Translations under genes and position numbers: made by a program
Notes under the pieces: generated by a model
Seen by the model: only the letters and a program-made list of their open reading frames with translations
What the model was told of the DNA's origin: nothing
Database searches by the model: none
NCBI RefSeq assembly: GCF_003034915.1
Contig: NZ_PZJX01000040.1
Span: 122,862 to 186,861, forward strand
Source: Mesorhizobium helmanticense
GTDB lineage: Bacteria > Pseudomonadota > Alphaproteobacteria > Rhizobiales > Rhizobiaceae
Direction of reading: 5' to 3'
Length of the DNA stretch: 64,000 nt
Shown: positions 8,914-17,409 of the stretch, piece after piece
Layout: every line of letters starts with the position of its first letter
Position numbering within the stretch: position 1 is the first letter of the stretch

Positions 8914-8933
8914 AATCTGTAACGTTTCAGTAT
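8914..8933. promoter_or_regulatory. LacI-type operator 2
   Basis: AATCTGTAACGTTTCAGTAT equals the reverse complement of operator 1 at 17 of 20 positions. It lies about 95 nt before the LacI gene start. The two centres are 274 bp apart, close to 26 helical turns, so repression by DNA looping is geometrically possible. The remaining 8660-8913 shows no coding sequence and is AT-richer than its surroundings, as expected for a promoter region. Confidence 0.75.
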
Positions 8934-9026
8934 ATTGCAATTCAGATCGGCGGAGAATCGCGATGGAAGCGGTTCGCCGATTGCCGGCCTGCCCGGCAAC
9001 TGCTATGCGCCTGACGGGCGGGACGA

Positions 9027-10076
9027 ATGGACAGACATCAAACTGAGAAGGACGACGAGACGTCGGCGCCAGGCCGGCCGACGCTGAAGACGCTCGCCTT
9101 CATGACCGGGCTGGGCGTCACCACCGTGTCGCGCGCGCTCAAGGACGCGCCCGAGATCGGCGCCGAGACCAGGCGGCGCGTCCAGCTCGTCGCCAAGCAG
9201 ATCGGCTATCGGCCGAACCGCGCCGGCGTGCGCCTGAGAACCGGCAAGACCAACGTCATCAGCCTCGTGCTCAACACCGAGCGCGAGATCATGAGCTTTG
9301 TCTCAGATATCATCTACGGCGTCTCGGAAGTGATCGCCGACACGCCCTATCACCTGATCGTCACGCCCTACTCACGCTCGCAGGATCCGCTCGACCCGAT
9401 ACGCTATCTCGTGGAGACCGGTTCCGCCGACGGCGTCATCATTTCACGCGCGCAGCCGAATGATCCCAGGGCCCGTTACATGCTGGAGCGCGGCATCCCC
9501 TTCGCCACGCATGGCCGCACCGACATGGGGCTCGTTCACCCATATCATGATTTCGACAATTACGCTTTCGCGACCGAAGCGGTGCGCCATCTCGCCGGCA
9601 TCGGCCGCCGCAGGCTGGCTCTGCTGGCGCCGCCTGTCGGCCTGACCTATCACGGCCACACGGTGAACGGCTTCACCGATGCGCTGAGCGAGGTCGGCGC
9701 CAGCGAGGTGCCGTTCAACACCGTTTCGATCGACCATTCGATCGAGCAGATCAGGATGAGGACGGCGCAGGTGATGCGCCGCCAGGACCGGCCGGACGGC
9801 TTCGTCAGCAGCGCCGCCGCCGCGACGCTCGCCGTCGTCGCCGGCATCGAGGACGCCGGCCTGAAGCTCGGCCGCGATGTTGACGTGGTGTCCAAACAGT
9901 CGTCGGAACTATTGCATCTGTTCCGACGCGAATTGCTGGTCGTCAACGAGAACTTCCGGCTGGCCGGCTCCGAGCTCGCCCGCGCCGTGCTGGGCTGGAT
10001 CGGCGGCGCGGAACCTGGCTCCTTGCAAAGCCTGAGCGCGCCGGGCGAAGTTCTGGCCTATCGCCGCTCCGGCTAG
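9027..10076 (+). CDS. LacI-family transcriptional regulator
   Basis: A 349-residue repressor-type protein. The N-terminal HTH (TLKTLAFMTGLGVTTVSRAL, residues 20-39) and hinge helix (GYRPNRAGVRLRTGKTN) are followed by a periplasmic-binding-protein-like sensor domain (about residues 75-345). The start ATG at 9027 leaves a 15-residue polar tail before the HTH. It is divergent from the sugar transporter operon. The two matching palindromes in the shared promoter are its probable binding sites, so it likely controls uptake and catabolism of the imported sugar and its own expression. Confidence 0.92.
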   Translation: MDRHQTEKDDETSAPGRPTLKTLAFMTGLGVTTVSRALKDAPEIGAETRRRVQLVAKQIGYRPNRAGVRLRTGKTNVISLVLNTEREIMSFVSDIIYGVSEVIADTPYHLIVTPYSRSQDPLDPIRYLVETGSADGVIISRAQPNDPRARYMLERGIPFATHGRTDMGLVHPYHDFDNYAFATEAVRHLAGIGRRRLALLAPPVGLTYHGHTVNGFTDALSEVGASEVPFNTVSIDHSIEQIRMRTAQVMRRQDRPDGFVSSAAAATLAVVAGIEDAGLKLGRDVDVVSKQSSELLHLFRRELLVVNENFRLAGSELARAVLGWIGGAEPGSLQSLSAPGEVLAYRRSG

Positions 10077-10439
10077 AGCGGGATATGTCCAAATTGAACT
10101 GGCATCCGGCTCCATCTATTTGCCTTAGCCGCATTCTGCGACGCTAAGTGCTCCATTTGGCTGGAGAATGCGCGCTGCTGACTGGCAACCTTGGGGCCGG
10201 AAGCGGACTGTCGGCGTCTGGGGGGAGTTTGGCCCAAAGCTGATGTATCGTGCCGTGTATCTGGGTTTGGCACCTTCTGACGATTGGTGGCGCAGGACGA
10301 CCTGACTGAGAGGAGTATCATCTGGCGGGGTCCAGAGCCTTCCTCAACCCTTCAGCAATGCGCGCACCCCGCGTATCGGAAGTTCTAGGCGCGGAACTCC
10401 TTCCTCTTTCCGTAGGCTGGCAACTGCGCGATACTACAG
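10077..10439. other. Intergenic region without recognisable genes
   Basis: These 363 bases separate the LacI gene from the large winged-helix regulator. No open frame resembles a known family. The composition is more mixed than the flanking operon. The region begins the accessory stretch that runs to gnd and probably holds the regulator's promoter, but no convincing -35/-10 pair was identified. Confidence 0.4.
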
Positions 10440-13379
10440 ATGGTAGCCGCGAAGGAGTTCCAAGGGGAGGACAGGAGTCCCGAGGGGAAGAATGTGACTG
10501 ACGACAGCTTAGCCGAACGGGCTCCAACGTCTTTCTCGTTCGGTCCTTTCACGCTTGTACCAAATCGCCAGTTGCTCCTGCAGGGCGAAGTCCCGGTTCG
10601 GATTGGCGGCCGCGCGCTTGATATCCTGACAGCACTCGTCGAGCGTCCCGGAGAAGTGCTCAGCAAGCGCGAATTGATGGTGCGCGCTTGGCCGAGCATC
10701 AACGTCGATGACAGTAATCTGAAGGTCAACATGGCCGCCTTAAGACGAGTTCTCGGCGACGGGCCAGGCGCAGCAGAGTACATTGCGACGGTCACAGGGC
10801 GAGGTTATCGGTTCATTGCACTCGTTCAACCCAGGGCGGCGTTCGTCTATCAGTCGGACTCCTGGTCAACGCCTCGCAGCAACAATTTGCCGATCGCGTC
10901 AACGAGAATCTTCGGTCGAAGAGAGGCGATCGACACTATTCGGCAGGATCTAGATAAATCGCGGCTTGTTTCGATTGTCGGCGCCGGCGGCATTGGCAAG
11001 ACGACTGTAGCACTCGCTGCCGCTGAACACGCGCTCGGGTCATTCAAGGATGGCGTCTGGCTTGTCGATCTTGCGCTACTTAGAGACCCGACTCTTGCCG
11101 CCAACGCAATAGCGACAGCGATAGGCTTGGCCATGCACTCCGCGGACGCACTCGCCACGTTGCGCGAGCATCTGCGCGACCGCGAGATGCTGATCGTGCT
11201 CGACAGTTGTGAGCACATCATCGAGGCGGCTGCCCAGTGCGCGGACCTAATCCTGGCGGGCGCGGCAGGCGTTAAGATCGTCGTCACCAGCAGAGAGCCA
11301 CTTCGCGTCAAGGGAGAGCGCGTGCGCCGACTGCCGGGGCTAGGCACTCCCGCGCCCTCGGCTCAGCCGGGCGCCGTGGAAGCACTGACCTACCCCGCCA
11401 TCCAGCTCTTCGTGGAGCGAGCCACCGAGAGTTTGGAGCACTTCGAACTGACCGATGCTGACGCGCCAGCGGCAGCCGAGCTGTGCCGGCGGCTCGACGG
11501 GGTCGCGCTGGCGATCGAGCTGGCTGCGGCGCGCATCAACCCCTTTGGGGTCGGCGGCCTGATAGGGCAGCTCGACGACCGCTTCCGCCTGCTGGTGGGG
11601 CGTCGCGCGGGGCCGGCACGGCACCGCACGCTGATGGAGACATTGGACTGGAGCTACAGCCTGCTGACGGAACGCGAGGCAGCGCTCTTGCGCGCAGTTT
11701 CCGTTTTCGCCGGCGTCTTCAGCGTCGATGATGCTTCGGCGATCTCGAACATGGCTCTCGCCGATGCTACGGACGCGCTGGCAGAGCTTGCTGCAAAATC
11801 GCTACTTGCCACGGACCTCAATGCCGACGGCACTGCCTACCGGCTTCTCGAGACCATGCGCGCCTACAGCCTTGAGCAGCTGCGCGCCAGCGGCGAGGAT
11901 CCGGCCGTGCGGCACCGTCACGCTAAACATGTGCTCAAGGCGCTCGAGCGGGGCGCGGACGAGTGGACGCAACGCCCGGCCGGCGAATGGGGGATTACCT
12001 ACGGCCGCTTAATCGACGATTTGCGCGGCGCGCTCGTCTGGGCCGGGCAGGACACTGCCAATCGGCAGCTTCGCATCCGCCTGACGGTCGCGGGACTTCT
12101 GCTGTGGAACCATCTCTCGCTGACCGAAGAATGTCGCGTCCACGTTTCGCAGGCAGTCGATGAGCTGGTCTCGGCCGGGCTCGCGGGGACGTCCTTCGAG
12201 ATGCAGCTCAAGGCCTGGCTCGGCGGCGCGACGATGTTCACGAAGGGCCTCCTGCCTTCGGCGATCGGCGCTATGCGACGAGCTCTGGAGATCGCAGTCG
12301 AGATCGGCGACATCGATTGTCACGTCCGCTGCCTCAGGCTGATCGGCGTGTTCCAGTTGTTCAACGGCGAGAACGACGCAGCAGTCCGCACGCTGGAGGA
12401 ATTCGCCTCGATCGCGGCGGCGGAGGTCCCTTCCGCGGTGCTCGAAGCGGAAGTCGCGCTCGGTATCGGCGAGCTCTTCGTCGGCCGCCTCCAGGACGTC
12501 CGCGGACGCTTTGAGCGTCGCCAGGAGCTCAACCTGCGAGACATCAGCGACGCGCAGCGCCTGCGCCACCATGTGCGATATTTGTCCGACAGGATTGTCG
12601 ATGTGACGAACCTGCTGTCGCACGCCCAGTGGCTGACTGGTTCGCCCCACACCGCGCTGAACACGGCTCGCGCGACGGTCGAGTACGCGCTGAGGACCAG
12701 GCATCACCTCTCGCTCTGTAATGCACTGTCCTGGGTCTGCCCGGTGTTCTACTGGACCGGGCGGCATGAGGAGTGCGCCCGCTATGTTGCAATGCTCGAC
12801 GACCAGGCGAACCGACACGGCTTCGACGTCCGTCGGCCCGTTGCAATGTTCTATCGCGCGGCGCTGAGATGCGCGCAGGAAGACGCGGCAACGGATGAGA
12901 TCGAGCATGTCGAGCGGGCGATCGAGGAATTCCACGCCACCGGACACCTTGCCAGGTTGCCCTACTATCTTGGCGTTCTGGCCGAGTTGCAGGTAAGACA
13001 GGGTCGCCTCCGCGAAGCCGGGATCACGATCGGAGCCGCGCTCGATCGGGCCGACGCGAAGAACGACCGATGGTGCGCGCCCGAACTCCTACGGGTCCAC
13101 GCCGCGATTCTCAGCGCCGAGGGCAAGATCGACGACGCGCAGGCGGCTCTCCTCACCTCGATAGAACTCGCCCGTGAAACCCGTGCGCTGTCATGGCGGC
13201 TGCGTGCAGCCAGCGATCTCGCGCGGCTCTGGCACGCGGCGTCAAGGCTGCAGGACGCACGCAATGTGCTGCTGCCCGTATTCAGCGAGTTTACAGAAGG
13301 AGCCGACACGCACGATCTTCAGGTCGCCGCCGCCCTTCTCGCCTCGCTCCCACGCCCAAGGGGCGGTGAGATTGCCTAG
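10440..13379 (+). CDS. Large transcriptional regulator: winged helix + NTPase + helical repeats
   Basis: A 979-residue protein. Residues 33-128 form an OmpR/PhoB-type winged helix (SINVDDSNLKVNMAALRRVL, then GRGYRFIA). An AAA/NB-ARC-like ATPase follows, with Walker A GAGGIGKT (181-188), Walker B LIVLD (251-255) and a sensor-like VTSREPL. The C-terminal half is helical and probably TPR-like. The architecture recalls MalT/AfsR-type ATP-dependent regulators but with an N-terminal DNA-binding domain. A GTG at 10494 (VTDDSLAER) is a plausible alternative start. No ligand can be inferred; the convergent cupin-hydrolase genes are possible targets. Codon use looks less GC-biased than the neighbouring operon, suggesting possible acquisition. 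Confidence 0.8.
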   Translation: MVAAKEFQGEDRSPEGKNVTDDSLAERAPTSFSFGPFTLVPNRQLLLQGEVPVRIGGRALDILTALVERPGEVLSKRELMVRAWPSINVDDSNLKVNMAALRRVLGDGPGAAEYIATVTGRGYRFIALVQPRAAFVYQSDSWSTPRSNNLPIASTRIFGRREAIDTIRQDLDKSRLVSIVGAGGIGKTTVALAAAEHALGSFKDGVWLVDLALLRDPTLAANAIATAIGLAMHSADALATLREHLRDREMLIVLDSCEHIIEAAAQCADLILAGAAGVKIVVTSREPLRVKGERVRRLPGLGTPAPSAQPGAVEALTYPAIQLFVERATESLEHFELTDADAPAAAELCRRLDGVALAIELAAARINPFGVGGLIGQLDDRFRLLVGRRAGPARHRTLMETLDWSYSLLTEREAALLRAVSVFAGVFSVDDASAISNMALADATDALAELAAKSLLATDLNADGTAYRLLETMRAYSLEQLRASGEDPAVRHRHAKHVLKALERGADEWTQRPAGEWGITYGRLIDDLRGALVWAGQDTANRQLRIRLTVAGLLLWNHLSLTEECRVHVSQAVDELVSAGLAGTSFEMQLKAWLGGATMFTKGLLPSAIGAMRRALEIAVEIGDIDCHVRCLRLIGVFQLFNGENDAAVRTLEEFASIAAAEVPSAVLEAEVALGIGELFVGRLQDVRGRFERRQELNLRDISDAQRLRHHVRYLSDRIVDVTNLLSHAQWLTGSPHTALNTARATVEYALRTRHHLSLCNALSWVCPVFYWTGRHEECARYVAMLDDQANRHGFDVRRPVAMFYRAALRCAQEDAATDEIEHVERAIEEFHATGHLARLPYYLGVLAELQVRQGRLREAGITIGAALDRADAKNDRWCAPELLRVHAAILSAEGKIDDAQAALLTSIELARETRALSWRLRAASDLARLWHAASRLQDARNVLLPVFSEFTEGADTHDLQVAAALLASLPRPRGGEIA

Positions 13380-13431
13380 GGGTCCTCCGGCTCGAGGCAC
13401 CCTGGTACAAGCGTCCTGACAGTTTGCCCGC

Positions 13432-14007
13432 TCACCTTCGTGCGAGCGCGGCGGCGATCGAAGGCTCGTACCTCCCGTCGATCTGGATGAATAACATACG
13501 GCAAAGCTTTCCGGAGCGGTTCGCCCAAGCGTGGTTGGTGCCGCATTGGATCACCACGCTGCCGGGCTTCAGCTGCACCTCGGAATCATCGAGCACCAGC
13601 GTCATCTCGCCTTCGATGACGATGCCATAGTCGACCGCCTCACTGCGATGCATCATCGGGTGGGGTGAATCGGATTTTCTGGTCAACCCCTTGGCGTCGT
13701 TGACCTCCTCGAACAACTCCTTCATTTGCGACTCACCATCCGCTAGGTATTCCTCGTCTGGCGGCATGTCGACGAAGCGAATACGGGTACCGTGCTCCGG
13801 CGGCTGGTGCATCAGCGGACCGATAGTTGGGTCTGGGCTATTGTCGACCGGTGCCGGCGTGCCGCGAGTCTCCCAAACCTCATGGAAGATCATCCCGGGA
13901 ATAGAGGCCATGTCAACAACGGTAGGCAGCGGGCCGTCGCTTGCCACAATAGACTTGCCATCGGCATGGTGTCCGGTGACGACGCGGTGGATAGGAGGAA
14001 AGGACAT
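13432..14007 (-). CDS. Cupin-domain protein
   Basis: A 191-residue protein with a C-terminal RmlC-like cupin (about residues 115-180: VDYGIVIEGEMTLVLDDSEV, then GTNHAWANRS). The N-terminal half has an extended His/Asp-containing segment (IFHEVWETRGTPAPVD) seen in small-molecule-binding cupins. The ATG at 14007 is preceded by GGGGAG at 6 nt, favouring it over a start at 14025. It is the last of four same-strand genes (DJ-1, hydrolase, ABM monooxygenase, cupin). The function is unknown; quinone or aromatic-compound handling is only suggested by the neighbours. Confidence 0.75.
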   Translation of the reverse strand: MSFPPIHRVVTGHHADGKSIVASDGPLPTVVDMASIPGMIFHEVWETRGTPAPVDNSPDPTIGPLMHQPPEHGTRIRFVDMPPDEEYLADGESQMKELFEEVNDAKGLTRKSDSPHPMMHRSEAVDYGIVIEGEMTLVLDDSEVQLKPGSVVIQCGTNHAWANRSGKLCRMLFIQIDGRYEPSIAAALARR

Positions 14008-14210
14008 AAACAGCTCCCCGAGCATTACGAAGCGGTAGGATCCAAGGCCGCAGCACGACGCCCAACGACGCGCTCGTCGCCGACCTAATGCCGCAGGACC
14101 AATTTACCGGATCTTACCAGCCCTAACACCCGACCGGGCTACAAAAGCATAAGACGCAAGCCGTCGCTCTCTTCGGCGAGAAAGCAATGGGTGACGCATC
14201 CTAGGCTGCG

Positions 14211-14516
14211 CTAGCCATTCTTGTTGGCGACCAGGGCAGGCTCGAGGACAAAAGCGTTTCGTTCGGCGACGTCGTTGATAATCGACAAGTAGTTCTTGTA
14301 ATGCGGCGTCTCCCGGTGTGCCGCCACCGCCGCGTTGTCGACATAGAGTTCGTCCAGCGCATAGCGGTCTGCTTTGGCCTGGTCCCGCCAGACATCCCAT
14401 CGCAGGTTTCCCGGCTCTGCCCTGCAGTCCGGCGCCATGTTGAACAGCAGCGCTTCAAGCTGTCCAGCCTTGCCAGGCCGTGCCAGAAACGTCGCCATAA
14501 TCTTGACGTGAGACAT
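14211..14516 (-). CDS. ABM-domain monooxygenase-like protein
   Basis: A 101-residue antibiotic-biosynthesis-monooxygenase (ABM) fold protein, usually a dimeric ferredoxin-like barrel acting on quinols, heme or aromatic substrates. Family features are KIMATFLARPGKAGQLEALL near the N terminus, PGNLRWDVWRD and the C-terminal HYKNYLSIINDVAE. The ATG at 14516 has GGGAGA 8 nt upstream; a GTG at 14537 directly on the hydrolase stop is an alternative. It probably shares a transcript with the alpha/beta hydrolase just upstream. Confidence 0.8.
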   Translation of the reverse strand: MSHVKIMATFLARPGKAGQLEALLFNMAPDCRAEPGNLRWDVWRDQAKADRYALDELYVDNAAVAAHRETPHYKNYLSIINDVAERNAFVLEPALVANKNG

Positions 14517-14536
14517 GGTCCAATTCTCCCGTTTCA

Positions 14537-15292
14537 CTATTTCGCGGTTGCCGCGCTCTCGATGAAAGCCGCGACCTCACGCGGATGCGAGAGCATCACC
14601 GCATGGCTGCTGTCGATCTCGACGGTTGTGGCGCCGGACCGCTTGGCGAAAGCCCGCTGGAACGTCGGAGGGATCATCATGTCCTTTTTGGTGACCATAA
14701 AATGCGACGGCTTGGACTTCCACGCCACCTTGTCGACCGGAGTTTGCACCGCTTCCAAGCCCCACGGAACCTGGGCTACGGCCATGAAGCTGGTTACCGC
14801 CGCATCAACATCTGCTGCGAAAGCCGTCGGAAATCTTGAGGGATCGACCAGCAGGTAGCCATCTTTCGGCGGCAGCAGGGGCGCTCCCGACTCTCCTGCT
14901 GGCACGGGTTGCTCAGCGAGCGATGCCACCGATTCCTTGGCGTCGGGCGCAAAGGCGGCAAGGTAGACCAGGCTCTGCACCTTCGGATTGTCGCCTGCCT
15001 CGGTGATGACCATCCCGCCATAGGAATGGCCTACGAGGACGACAGGCTTGCTTGCCGCGGCGATCACACGATTGGTGGCTGAAACGTCGCCGCTTAGGCT
15101 GATCGTCGGGTTCTGCACGACCAGCACCTCGTACCCGTCGCCGGCCAGGATGTCGAACACTGCTTGCCAGCCGGAGCCGTCGACGAACGCGCCATGCACA
15201 AGGACGATCGAGACGGGTTTGTCAGTGGCAGCAGAGGCGGCTGAAGATGCGATAATCATGGCAGCGAGAAATCCCCAAATTGATCGTTTCAT
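14537..15292 (-). CDS. Secreted alpha/beta hydrolase
   Basis: A 251-residue alpha/beta hydrolase with a signal peptide (MKRSIWGFLAAMIIASSAAS). The oxyanion segment VLVHGAFVDGSGW, the nucleophile elbow GHSYGG (Ser) and a C-terminal His in SSHAVMLSHP complete a plausible catalytic set. The sequence resembles salicylate/methyl-ester esterase-like hydrolases often annotated simply as alpha/beta hydrolase. The ATG at 15292 has GGAGA 5 nt upstream and is preferred to the ATG at 15304. The substrate is unknown. Confidence 0.85.
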   Translation of the reverse strand: MKRSIWGFLAAMIIASSAASAATDKPVSIVLVHGAFVDGSGWQAVFDILAGDGYEVLVVQNPTISLSGDVSATNRVIAAASKPVVLVGHSYGGMVITEAGDNPKVQSLVYLAAFAPDAKESVASLAEQPVPAGESGAPLLPPKDGYLLVDPSRFPTAFAADVDAAVTSFMAVAQVPWGLEAVQTPVDKVAWKSKPSHFMVTKKDMMIPPTFQRAFAKRSGATTVEIDSSHAVMLSHPREVAAFIESAATAK

Positions 15293-15356
15293 AATCGTCT
15301 CCATCAGTTTCTTGTTACAACTTGCGTCTGGGCGGCCGAACCGGCGTGCCTGCCTG

Positions 15357-16154
15357 TCAAGCTCGCGCGCGATTCCGGTTCAGCGCAGCGATCAGGGCGG
15401 CGGCGATCGGATGGTCTGAGCGCGGATTCTGGCCCGTGATCAGCTCACGATCCTCGATCACATAGGGCTCGAAATCTGGGCCTACGGTCGTTTTGGCGCC
15501 CGCCAGGTCTAAAGTTTTTGGCATGTAGAAATAGAGCTTGCCGTGGAGAATGTTGTCCTCAATGGGTTTTTCCTCGCTGGCCGAATAGACTGTCATCCTG
15601 TAGCCGGCATATTGCCATCCCTTCGCAAGTTCCGCAGCCTCGGCGCGGTTGCCCTGAATCAGTGCCTCGCGAAATTCCTTCGCCCGAGGCAAGGCGGAGA
15701 TCGAAACGATCGGGCCGTGGCAGAGCAGTGCGGTAGGCTTCCCGGCGGCATGGAAATGACGAAGTATCTCGCCCGCGTCAGGGTCCTGCATCAGATCGAC
15801 GACCGGCCCTTGGCCTCCCGGGGCGAACACGCCCGCATAGTTGTCCAGTCCCTCCTCGATCACCGATCGCAAGGTGCGGCCCTGGTTCGTCGACGGATCG
15901 TTGGCGAAGAAATCTTTGCCACGCCGATACGCCGCCTCATCGCCGCCGAAATGCTGGACTGCATCGGACGCCGGGTCGATGTATGGCTTGGCGCCTGAGG
16001 GGGTGGCGAGCAGAACTTCATAATCTGCCCCGACAAGCGCCATCATCGGCACCACTGTCTCGTTAAGATACTGTCCTGTCGGTCCCGTGTCGCCTCCCTG
16101 AATTTCGATACGTGTGGCGTTCGAGCCCAGCACCACCACTTTTCCCTTGCTCAT
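15357..16154 (-). CDS. DJ-1/PfpI-family protein (class I glutamine amidotransferase-like)
   Basis: A 265-residue DJ-1/PfpI-superfamily protein. The nucleophile elbow LLCHGP supplies the Cys, and FAPGGQGPVVDL is the conserved Gly-rich strand preceding it. The length and the N-terminal lid region (TGPTGQYLNETVVPM) resemble Hsp31-like members, which act on reactive carbonyls or as chaperones. It heads the minus-strand group with the hydrolase and ABM genes, downstream of the MFS remnant. Confidence 0.85.
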   Translation of the reverse strand: MSKGKVVVLGSNATRIEIQGGDTGPTGQYLNETVVPMMALVGADYEVLLATPSGAKPYIDPASDAVQHFGGDEAAYRRGKDFFANDPSTNQGRTLRSVIEEGLDNYAGVFAPGGQGPVVDLMQDPDAGEILRHFHAAGKPTALLCHGPIVSISALPRAKEFREALIQGNRAEAAELAKGWQYAGYRMTVYSASEEKPIEDNILHGKLYFYMPKTLDLAGAKTTVGPDFEPYVIEDRELITGQNPRSDHPIAAALIAALNRNRARA

Positions 16155-16246
16155 GAAGCCTCCTGATGTTTCGCGGTGGTAGGAGGACCGAAGCCGGTCA
16201 TCCTGAAGCTCCGAAGACGATAGGGTGGGAACTGCAAGGCGGCTGG

Positions 16247-16755
16247 TTAAATGAGGTAAAAAACGGAGCGGGTCGCGATGGCAGGGATCGGCCCGGCGGC
16301 GTTACGCGAATGCCTCAGGTTCCGGATAAGGCCCAGGAAAAGAACCGTTGCCGCGCCTCCGATGAGCAGCAGCGCACAGGCTTCGAGGAGTCCCGAATAG
16401 GTGCCCGTGCTGTCGAACGCGTAACCGAACAGGCTGGGCCCTACGAAAGCGCCCACCACGAAGATGCCGTACAGGGTGGCGTAGGTCGTAGGTCGCGACG
16501 CAGCTCCGCATCGCGAGAGAGCGGGGCAAACAAATAGAACATCAGGTCGAATTCCTCTCCCGAGGCGAAGCCTAGCTGGCGACGCAAGCCAAGGAGAAGC
16601 TCACTTGGTCCAGCGAAAGGACAAGCGAGGCGAGCTGACGACTTCTGTCGGCGACAGGCGCAATGAGCGAAGTATGTTCTCGATGTTGGCAGCGGCGCCG
16701 CGATGGCGAACGACAGCGGGACGTAGGATGGCGGCAGCCAACCCATCAAAACGTG
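16247..16755 (-). pseudogene. Truncated, frameshifted MFS transporter remnant
   Basis: Two minus-strand reading frames together encode the C-terminal part of a major facilitator transporter. The upstream frame (about 16755-16520) gives LMGWL and LGFASGEEFDLMFYLF. The downstream frame (about 16520-16247, ending in TAA) gives YATLYGIFVVGAFVGPSLFG and the last membrane spans. The switch between frames falls near 16500-16530, and the transporter's N-terminal half is absent. It lies directly upstream of the DJ-1/hydrolase/ABM genes, so an exporter of that operon may have decayed. A sequencing error could explain the shift but not the missing 5' half. Confidence 0.65.
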
Positions 16756-16896
16756 CCCTCTCTGGAATGTCCGCTTTCAGGATGCGGCCGTTATCAGGCT
16801 AATGACTTCAAGGAGGCGCAGTCCCGACGTCCAGATGGCGAACCGCCGGACCGGCCCAAGAAACGGCACGCTTGAGATCACCCGCGCGCGGCTCTA

Positions 16897-17127
16897 CTAG
16901 TCCGAAAACCTCACGCTCACGCCGCGCTGCCGAAAATAGGCCTGCATCAACTTGCGCCCCGAGCGGTTGTTCTGCGCCAACTTGGTCGGATCGAACACCG
17001 CCTGTTTTATGCCTTCTCGTGTCAGCGCCGCTTTAAGCGTCGCGATATGTGCGTCGATGTCGGCATTGTCCGCCCGCAGCGAGGCATAGATACTTTCGGT
17101 CGCCTGGGCCACGTTCGGTTCGCTCAC
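16897..17127 (-). CDS. Small conserved hypothetical protein
   Basis: A predicted 76-residue protein starting with GTG at 17127 (MSEPNVAQATESIYASLRAD) with AGGA 8 nt upstream. It is polar with an amphipathic N-terminal helix and a basic C terminus (RSGRKLMQAYFRQRGVSVRF). It contains no known motif. A longer in-frame version to 17400 would cross the strong palindrome at 17289-17330 and looks non-coding. It is followed (in its direction) by the MFS remnant. Confidence 0.5.
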   Translation of the reverse strand: MSEPNVAQATESIYASLRADNADIDAHIATLKAALTREGIKQAVFDPTKLAQNNRSGRKLMQAYFRQRGVSVRFSD

Positions 17128-17288
17128 AGGTGTCGTCCTTTGGTTGGTTGAGCGGCGGCTTACCACAGATTCGCGGCTCCGCCGATACCGATGAGAACGC
17201 CAATCGTCGCTACCGGCATAGCAGGTTCCTGGCGCGACCCGGTTGGTCGCTGGAGATGTCTGCTTTCTGGCAACCGCAAAATTGGACT

Positions 17289-17330
17289 CTAAGCAGGCAT
17301 TCATGGGCTGGCCCACGAATGCCTGCTTAG
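17289..17330. terminator. Long perfect palindrome downstream of gnd
   Basis: CTAAGCAGGCATTC (17289-17302) pairs perfectly with GAATGCCTGCTTAG (17317-17330), and an inner TGGG/CCCA pairing closes a tight loop, about 18 bp in all. On the minus strand it lies 80 nt after the gnd stop, so it may terminate gnd transcription, although no T-tract follows at once. Its size and symmetry would also fit a protein-binding site or a mobile palindromic element. Confidence 0.5.
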
Positions 17331-17409
17331 ATTCTTTGATTTGTCGCAGGTTCTCGTCGCAAAACCGTGGGACACTTTTGCGGACCCTGCTGAGGTCCAA
17401 GTCGCGGCG

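Noticed and set aside
1262..10076. Assignment of the LacI-ABC locus as thuEFGK/thuAB (trehalose) or aglEFGK (alpha-glucoside)
   Set aside because: The order is superficially similar, but there is no ThuA-type protein or alpha-glucosidase, and the dehydrogenase could not be tied to ThuB.
10077..10439. Possible insertion-sequence or gene remnant between the LacI and winged-helix regulator genes
   Set aside because: No terminal repeats, target duplication or transposase-like peptide could be found in any frame, so it is reported only as intergenic.
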